Of a stretch of 64,000 nucleotides of DNA, positions 38,080-64,000 are shown piece by piece. Under the pieces are notes generated by a model. It made no database searches. It saw nothing but the letters and a program-made list of their open reading frames with translations, and had not been told where the DNA came from. A program made the translations under genes and the position numbers. How positions within the stretch are numbered: position 1 is the first letter of the stretch; every line of letters begins with the position of its first letter. The stretch covers positions 20,935,701-20,999,700 of the forward strand of contig CM054184.1 of assembly GCA_028829895.1 (NCBI GenBank), in the 5' to 3' direction. The DNA is from Sinotaia quadrata. Taxonomy: Eukaryota; Mollusca; Gastropoda; Architaenioglossa; Viviparidae.

Positions 38080-38545
38080 ACACTTCTTATCTTACCAAAG
38101 TACCCAAAACACTTCTTATCTTACCAAAGTACCCAAAACACTTCTTATCTTATCAAAGTACCCAAAACACTTCTTATCTTACCAAAGTACCCAAAACACT
38201 TCTTATCTTACCAAAGTACCCAAAACAATTTTATCTTACCAAAGTACCCAAAACACTTTTATCTTACCAAAGTACCCAAAACACTTCTTATCTTACCAAA
38301 GTACCCAAAACACTCTTATTTTACCAAAGTAGCCTAAAACACTTCTTATCTTACCAAAGTACCCAAAACACTTCTTATCTTACCAAAGTACCCAAAACAC
38401 TTCTTATCTTACCAAAGTACCCAAAACACTTTTATCTTACCAAAGTACCCAAAACACTTCTTATTTTACCAAAGTAGCCTAAAACACTTCTTATCTTACC
38501 AAAGTACCCAAAACACTTCTTATCTTACCAAAGTACCCAAAACAT
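38080..38545. repeat. 29-bp tandem array, about 16 copies
   Basis: Units ACACTTCTTATCTTACCAAA plus GTACCCAAA, with occasional 3-bp deletions. Confidence 0.96.
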
Positions 38546-38604
38546 ATATATACCCACCTATCATACTTTTAGTGTCCTAAACACTTATTTCACCAAAGTA
38601 CGTT

Positions 38605-38830
38605 AAAACATTTCTCTCCCTCTTTTACCAAAGACCCTTAAAACATTTCTCTCCCTCTCTTACCAAAGACCCTTAAAACATTTCTCTCCCTCTCTTACCA
38701 AAGACCCTTAAAACATTTCTCTCCCTCTCTTACCAAAGACCCTTAAAACATTTCTCTCCCTCTCTTACCAAAGACCCTTAAAACATTTCTCTCCCTCTCT
38801 TACCAAAGACCCTTAAAACATTTCTCGTCT
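38605..38830. repeat. 35-bp tandem array, about 6.5 copies
   Basis: Units TCTTACCAAAGACCCTTAAA plus ACATTTCTCTCCCTC. It shares the word CTTACCAAAG with the preceding 29-bp array, suggesting a common seed. Confidence 0.95.
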
Positions 38831-39199
38831 TAAAGAAATTGAGCTGGTTTAAACGCTTCATACTCGTGTTGTTTGTTGCGTTTTGACACTGATGTTAAAT
38901 TCATTCAATATGTTTCATCAGGTATGTATCACTATGTTGTTTTAGTTGCATTTTGAAGTGATTATCGTTGTTATATTCATTATAATTCGTTCGTTTTTGT
39001 TATTGTTGACATCATCATCATTATCATCACCATCACCACCTTCATCGTCATCAACATCATCAGCAGCAATCCGTATAAATCAATATCTTTAATTATCAAC
39101 ATTGTGAAGTAAAACAATTTAGAAGAGTAGGATAATTAATTCAAAAGTTAAAAAAGCATTTCTGAAATATACTACGTGTTCTATAAAGAAGGGCTAAAA

Positions 39200-39385
39200 T
39201 AATTGTCACTGATTATCGAAAATAGTGAAATAATATACTTTTATTATTGTTTATTTCAATAGTACACTGATTATCGAAAATAGTGAAATAATTTACTTTT
39301 ATTATTGTTTATTTCAATAATACACTGATTATCGAAAATAGTGAAATATTTTTTATATTTATTATTGTTTATTTCAATAGTACAT
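39200..39385. repeat. About 58-bp tandem repeat, 3 copies
   Basis: ACTGATTATCGAAAATAGTG followed by TTATTATTGTTTATTTCAAT. Confidence 0.92.
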
Positions 39386-39459
39386 TGAAATATTTCTTAT
39401 CGAGAGTTACGAACTAAACACGTGTACTGTGTGTCAAGCCCGCATGCCGACTTCTATTG

Positions 39460-40180
39460 TATCAGTGAAGTGATGACCACACCTAATGCTTCAGTGAAGT
39501 TATAGTCACCTCCAATGTATCATACAGTCCAGTGTATCAGTGAAATAGTAATCTCATGAGTGTCATTGAAGACAACCTTTCCTAGGGTGTCAGCGAAAAC
39601 ACAACCACATACACAGTGTCAGTGAAGGCATGACCACACTTAGTGTCAGTGGAGACATTTTCACCTCTAGAGTCTAGAGTGTCACTGAAAACAACCACAT
39701 CTAGTGTGTCAGTGAAAACAACCAAATCTACTGAATCAGTGAAGGCATGACCAAATCTACTGTATCAGTGAAGGCATGACCAAATCTACTGTATCAGTGA
39801 AGGCATGACCAAATCTACTGTATTAGTGAAGGCATGACCAAATCTACTGTATTAGTGAAGGCATGACCAAATCTACTGTATTAGTGAAGGCATGACCAAA
39901 TCTACTGTATTAGTGAAGGCATGACCAAATCTACTGTATCAGTGAAGGCATGACCAAATCTACTGTATCAGTGAAGGCATGACCAAATCTACTGTATCAG
40001 TGAAGGCCACATCTATTCTATCAGTGATGGCATGACCACACCTAGTGGGTCAGTGAAGGTCATGTCTTCTTCGCTCAATGAATACATAAACACCTCTAGT
40101 GTATCAGTGAAGACCTAGTCACCACTAGTATACCAGTGAAGACCTAGCCACATCTATTGTATCAGTGATTCATAGTGTGT
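39460..40180. repeat. 29-bp tandem array with diverged flanks
   Basis: Core 39715-40010: about 10 units TGACCAAATCTACTGTATCA plus GTGAAGGCA. Outwards, copies decay gradually to 39460 and 40180. Confidence 0.95.
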
Positions 40181-40989
40181 TAATGAAGAGATGACAACCT
40201 TTAGTCTAGTGTATCCGAGAAGAAATAACCACAATTAAATGCTGAGACAAAATTGAAGAGAAAATGTCAAGCAGTTTTGTGAAGATATTTTTTAATTTTC
40301 ATCTCGATATTGAAAGATCCATTATTCAGTAAACAAATTCAAGTGGGTCATGGATCCTTCATCGTAGATCGAAAGTGTATCAATAAAAATGTGAAAGAAA
40401 TACTTTAATGAACAGAAATATAGAGTTAATGAGAAACTTCGTTTATAGAAATTACCTCATTATTATGAAGGTCATAATGTCACTGTCATTATTACTTTTC
40501 TTTCTGCAGTTTGCTGACGACAGTTGAAAGAAATATATTAGTTTTACGCATTGTGTTTCATTTCTTCCGTTTCTTGTCGCAAAATATCCCAAGTTCGAAA
40601 CAACATGGCTCAGATCTTACATTATTATTCTCGCCCGTCTTTTTCTGTGTTTGAATGTGTTTATGTACTTCCGTGTTTATGTACTTCTGTCTTTATGACT
40701 GTGCTTATATATATGTCTATGTGCCTGTTTGTCTAATCGTGTTTCCTCTTGCCTATGTTTATACGTGTTTGCTTGTGTATATGTATGTCTTTGATTATGT
40801 CTGTGTTTATTTATGTTTGTATTTGTTTATGTACGTTTGTGTTTATGTATGTTAGTGTTTGTTTGTGTTTATATACTTTTGTTTTTGTGGTTGTATGGTT
40901 GTTTGTGTCTGTGTTATGTGCGTTCCATTATGTCTGACATGTTTTCTTATGTCTTATGTTTTTACGAGCCTGTTAGTGCTATCCACTTC

Positions 40990-41310
40990 TTTGCTTATGT
41001 ACGTCTGCTTTTAAGTACGTATGTGTATTGTTTACGTATGTCATGTTTATGTACGTCTGCTTTTAAGTACGTATGTGTATTGTTTACGTATGTCATGTTT
41101 ATGTACGTCTGCTTTAAGTATGTATGTGTATTGTTTACGTATGTCATGTTTATGTACGTCTGCTTTAAGTACGTATGTGTATTGTTTACGTATGTCATGT
41201 TTATGTACGTCTGCTTTAAGTATGTATGTATATTGTTTACGTATGTCATGTTTATGTACCTCTGCTTTAAGTATGTATGTGTATTGTTCATGCCTGTCTG
41301 CTTTTAAGTA
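40990..41310. repeat. 51-52 bp tandem array, about 6 copies
   Basis: Units contain GTACGTCTGCTTTAAGTA and TATTGTTTACGTATGTCATG. Frames are open on both strands; no gene called. Confidence 0.93.
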
Positions 41311-41659
41311 TTTATGTGTATTGTTGACGTATTTATGTATACTTGTATTTATGTGCCTGATAATAATTCCGTATGCTTAACTATGTTTGTACGTATCTGT
41401 TTATGCACTTCTGTGTTTATGTATGCCTGAGATTAATTCTAAGTATCTTATGGCAGGCTATGTTAAATGTGGCCCGGCTGTGCTTGTGTTTAAATGTTTC
41501 TGGCTGTGTTAATGTATAATTAGCTATATTTAAGCAAGCCTTGCTATGTATAAATATGTCTGGGTATATTTGTGAGTATGACTGGCTATGTTTGTACTAA
41601 GTACGCCTGGCTATTTAATGTCTAATTTTGCCTGGTTATGTTACGAGTCCCTGGTTTTG

Positions 41660-41935
41660 TTAAACTATGCCTGACTATGTGTTAAGTACGCCTGACTAAT
41701 ATCTAAGCATGCCTGGCTACGTGTTAAGTACGCCTGACTAATGTCTAAGCATGCCTGGCTATGTGTTAAGTATGCCTGACTAATATCTAAGCATGCCTGG
41801 CTATGTGTTAAGTACGCCTGACTAATGTCTAAGCATGCCTGGCTATGTGTTAAGTACGCCTGACTAATGTCTAACCAATACTGGCTATGTGTTAAGTACG
41901 CCTGACTAATGTCTGACCAATACTGGCTATGTTTA
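41660..41935. repeat. 42-bp tandem array, about 6.5 copies
   Basis: TAAGCATGCCTGGCTATGTG plus TTAAGTACGCCTGACTAATGTC; related degenerate text starts near 41460. Confidence 0.93.
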
Positions 41936-42391
41936 AGCATGCCTAGCAATGTTGTGTTTCAATTTACCTGGCCTTGCTTAATCATTCCTGGCTATGTATG
42001 CGCATGCACGATGGAGTTTATTAAATATAACTATTTATTCCTTTATAACTGTTTATTCATCTGTATTGTTTATTTTCCATGGCAGGACGCTGCCTGTGAT
42101 TCTCCCTTACGATGTCTTCATAAATCACGCCAAGGCACATTAAAAAAATATATATTTAAGGTCATCACCATCTTGAAGTTTTCTAGTTACTGAAACTTCA
42201 ATTACAAATTTCATGTTTACAAAATAAAACAACATTAAGTGCAGTTTGCAGCTGAAGTTGATAGCGACGCTAGCAAAAGTATAGTTAAGTTACTAATGTT
42301 AGCTGATAAAATTAATTGGAGACAGTCAGTTAATATCTTTCTTTGTTTCTTGCATACAGACTCGATTGCAATCGAAGGGAAGAATGCAAGA

Positions 42392-62300
<19,909 letters not shown>

Positions 62301-63189
62301 AGTTGCAGCAAGATGGACAGAGTAGAATGGATTCCTAGTAACAGAATGGTTCCAAGTTAACAGCCAACTAGGGGTATGGGGGGGGGGGATATTGTATACA
62401 TCCAGACAGTTAACTCTAACTGCTTTTGATACAAACTTACATTGGTTAATCTTTTGGCCATTCAAATTATATATACAAAGAGTCAATTTTTAGTCTCAGC
62501 CACCTTAACTAATGAGCTATTTCCAACATGAAGCCATAGTACTATAGAATGTAGTAAATAAGAAGAAAAAGAAATGAAACATTATGTGGCTTTATGATGC
62601 TACACATACCATTTGCATTACCTATACATGAACACATGCTAGGTTTTATCTGGCAAAGTAAAGTTAATATCTTATAAATATTTTCATGTAAAGGTTCTAA
62701 AACTCCAATGCATGAGTATATATGATCATATATAAGGTTTATAATGATTAGATTGTGCATCCAACCATCCTGCGTCAGAAATTATTTGATCTTAACTCAT
62801 AACGTAGGTTTACACTGCATGCAATTTCATTTCCTCTTGAAGCAGTTTATCAATAATTTTAGTAATAATGATTACATAGGACAGTTATGCTGGGACTTTG
62901 CCTTGATTTCCTATTCCCCACAAAAGACAATAGCAAAAGTGGACACACATGTGAAAACAAGCAAGGCCATGCTGCAAGAGTAGGGTCTTGTTGTTGACAA
63001 TATTGTTGCATTATCATTCAGTGTGGTTTTATAAGATAATTTGTACCAGTCACTTTTCTGTCTCTGGACTGGAAAGAAAAACTGAATTCAATAAAAGTAT
63101 TTTGCAAGTTGAAACAGGGATAAATAAAGAAGCACAAATATACTCATTCAGTATCACCACTTATATTGAACTCTTTGCGGCACTGTCAT
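62301..63189 (+). other. 3' UTR / downstream flank of gene 2
   Basis: Unique sequence with a G9 run near 62380 and the candidate polyadenylation signals. No further exon seen. Confidence 0.55.
63090..63128 (+). promoter_or_regulatory. Candidate polyadenylation signals of gene 2
   Basis: AATAAA at 63090 and again at 63123, roughly 790-825 bp after the stop. Plausible 3' UTR ends, immediately before a 39-bp tandem array; not verified. Confidence 0.4.
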
Positions 63190-63560
63190 GCTTTACAGTA
63201 AACTTCAGTCACAGATGGCTGAATATGCATGAGAAAATGTGTTCCTGTCACAGATGACTGCATATACACGAAAAATATGTTCCAGTCACATATCACTGCA
63301 TAGTCATGAAGAAATGTGTTCTGGTCACTGATAACTGCATGCGAATGAAGAAATGTGTTCCGGTCACAGATGACTGCATATACATTAAGAAATATGTTCC
63401 TGTAACTGATGACTGCATACGCATGAAGAAATGTGTTCCAGTCACAGATAACTGCATATACATGAAAAAATGTGTTCCAGTCACAGATAACTGCATGAAA
63501 AAATGTGTTCCAGTCACAGATGACTGCATATACATGAAGAGATGCAATGAGAAATGTATT
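63190..63560. repeat. 39-bp tandem array, about 9 copies
   Basis: Units GTCACAGATGACTGCATATA plus CATGAAGAAATGTGTTCCA, one of them shortened. Frames are open on both strands because of the period; no gene called. Confidence 0.95.
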
Positions 63561-64000
63561 AGTTTTGTGTGAGGAGTTGAAAAGAAAATGTTTCCAGAAT
63601 GATGATCCTGCAGTACAGGACAATGTTTTGTAAATATCATGAACTCTATGATCAGCTATATACATTGTCTTTTATTTCTTCCTGCTTTTTTATTCTTTTT
63701 TTTTTAATGCACATTTTTAAATTTCAAGCCCAATGGCTAAGAGGTTCATCTGTGCTTACTTTTCCATCTCATATTCAGTTCTGTCCTTAGTCTGCTACAA
63801 TCTCTTTATTTTTTCAGACACTATTAGAATACAATTTCCAAAATAATTATTATGTCCTCAATTTTTTATTTCTCTTTGAACGTCTGTTAAATCTTGTGTT
63901 TGCATTTCTTTGTGATTTTAATGTCATCTTCTTGAAAACCATAACACTAATAGTTGTCCTTAGTGCTGGGCATTGGGCAGTATTTGTGTGTTTTCTTTCA
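63561..64000. other. Unassigned sequence at the right edge
   Basis: T-rich, no feature recognised. Confidence 0.45.

Noticed and set aside
40813..41307. 164-codon plus frame rich in Tyr, Val and Cys
   Set aside because: Generated by the 51-52 bp TATGT-rich array; low complexity and period-driven.
42239..42391. Longer N-terminus for gene 2 from in-frame codons upstream
   Set aside because: A strong acceptor just before 42361 implies the upstream sequence is intronic, and the ATG at 42392 begins an ideal signal peptide.
63186..63665. Minus-strand 159-codon frame after gene 2
   Set aside because: It consists of the 39-bp array; the opposite strand is also open.

Overview
The window looks like nuclear DNA of a gastropod-type mollusc, or a close lophotrochozoan relative. 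It is AT-rich and intron-dominated. Its two genes belong to families best known from molluscs: an acetylcholine-binding-protein-like soluble cys-loop ligand-binding domain, and an immunoglobulin receptor whose first Ig domain resembles molluscan VIgL/FREP Ig domains. The species assignment is an inference. No rRNA, tRNA or prokaryotic feature was seen.

Both genes lie on the + strand, and I assembled them by hand from exon phases and GT-AG splice sites. Gene 1 (CDS 4099-11096, 4 exons, 222 aa) encodes a secreted protein made of a signal peptide and a cys-loop ligand-binding domain only. It stops before any transmembrane segment. Its Cys-loop is reduced to C-x3-C and the vicinal C-loop cysteines are missing. 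Gene 2 (CDS 42392-62300, 9 exons, 472 aa) encodes a type I membrane receptor: signal peptide, two Ig domains, Ser/Thr-rich stalk, one transmembrane helix, and a roughly 150-residue tail with YxxM, YxNx and ITSM-like tyrosine motifs. In both genes every exon joins in frame.

The 31 kb between the genes (11.1-42.4 kb) is non-coding. It holds remnants of one Ty3/gypsy-type LTR element family, with a degenerate gag on the minus strand, an RT/RNase H remnant on the plus strand, and several LTR fragments of both orientations. It also holds two head-to-tail 3' ends of a non-LTR element with a restriction-like endonuclease, each ending in an (AAT)n tail. A third, diverged 3' end of that type lies in an intron of gene 2, as does a small terminal-inverted-repeat element.

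The most conspicuous property of the window is its density of short tandem arrays: more than 60 arrays, mostly with units of 26-90 bp, plus GATA/CTAT/CCAT, CA and ATT microsatellites and a 720-bp pyrimidine tract. Many arrays lie directly against splice sites. Long open frames inside arrays are by-products of unit lengths divisible by three and are not called as genes. Coordinates of exons are exact readings; boundaries of arrays and transposon fragments are good to roughly 10-30 bp. All family assignments come from motif recognition without database searches.
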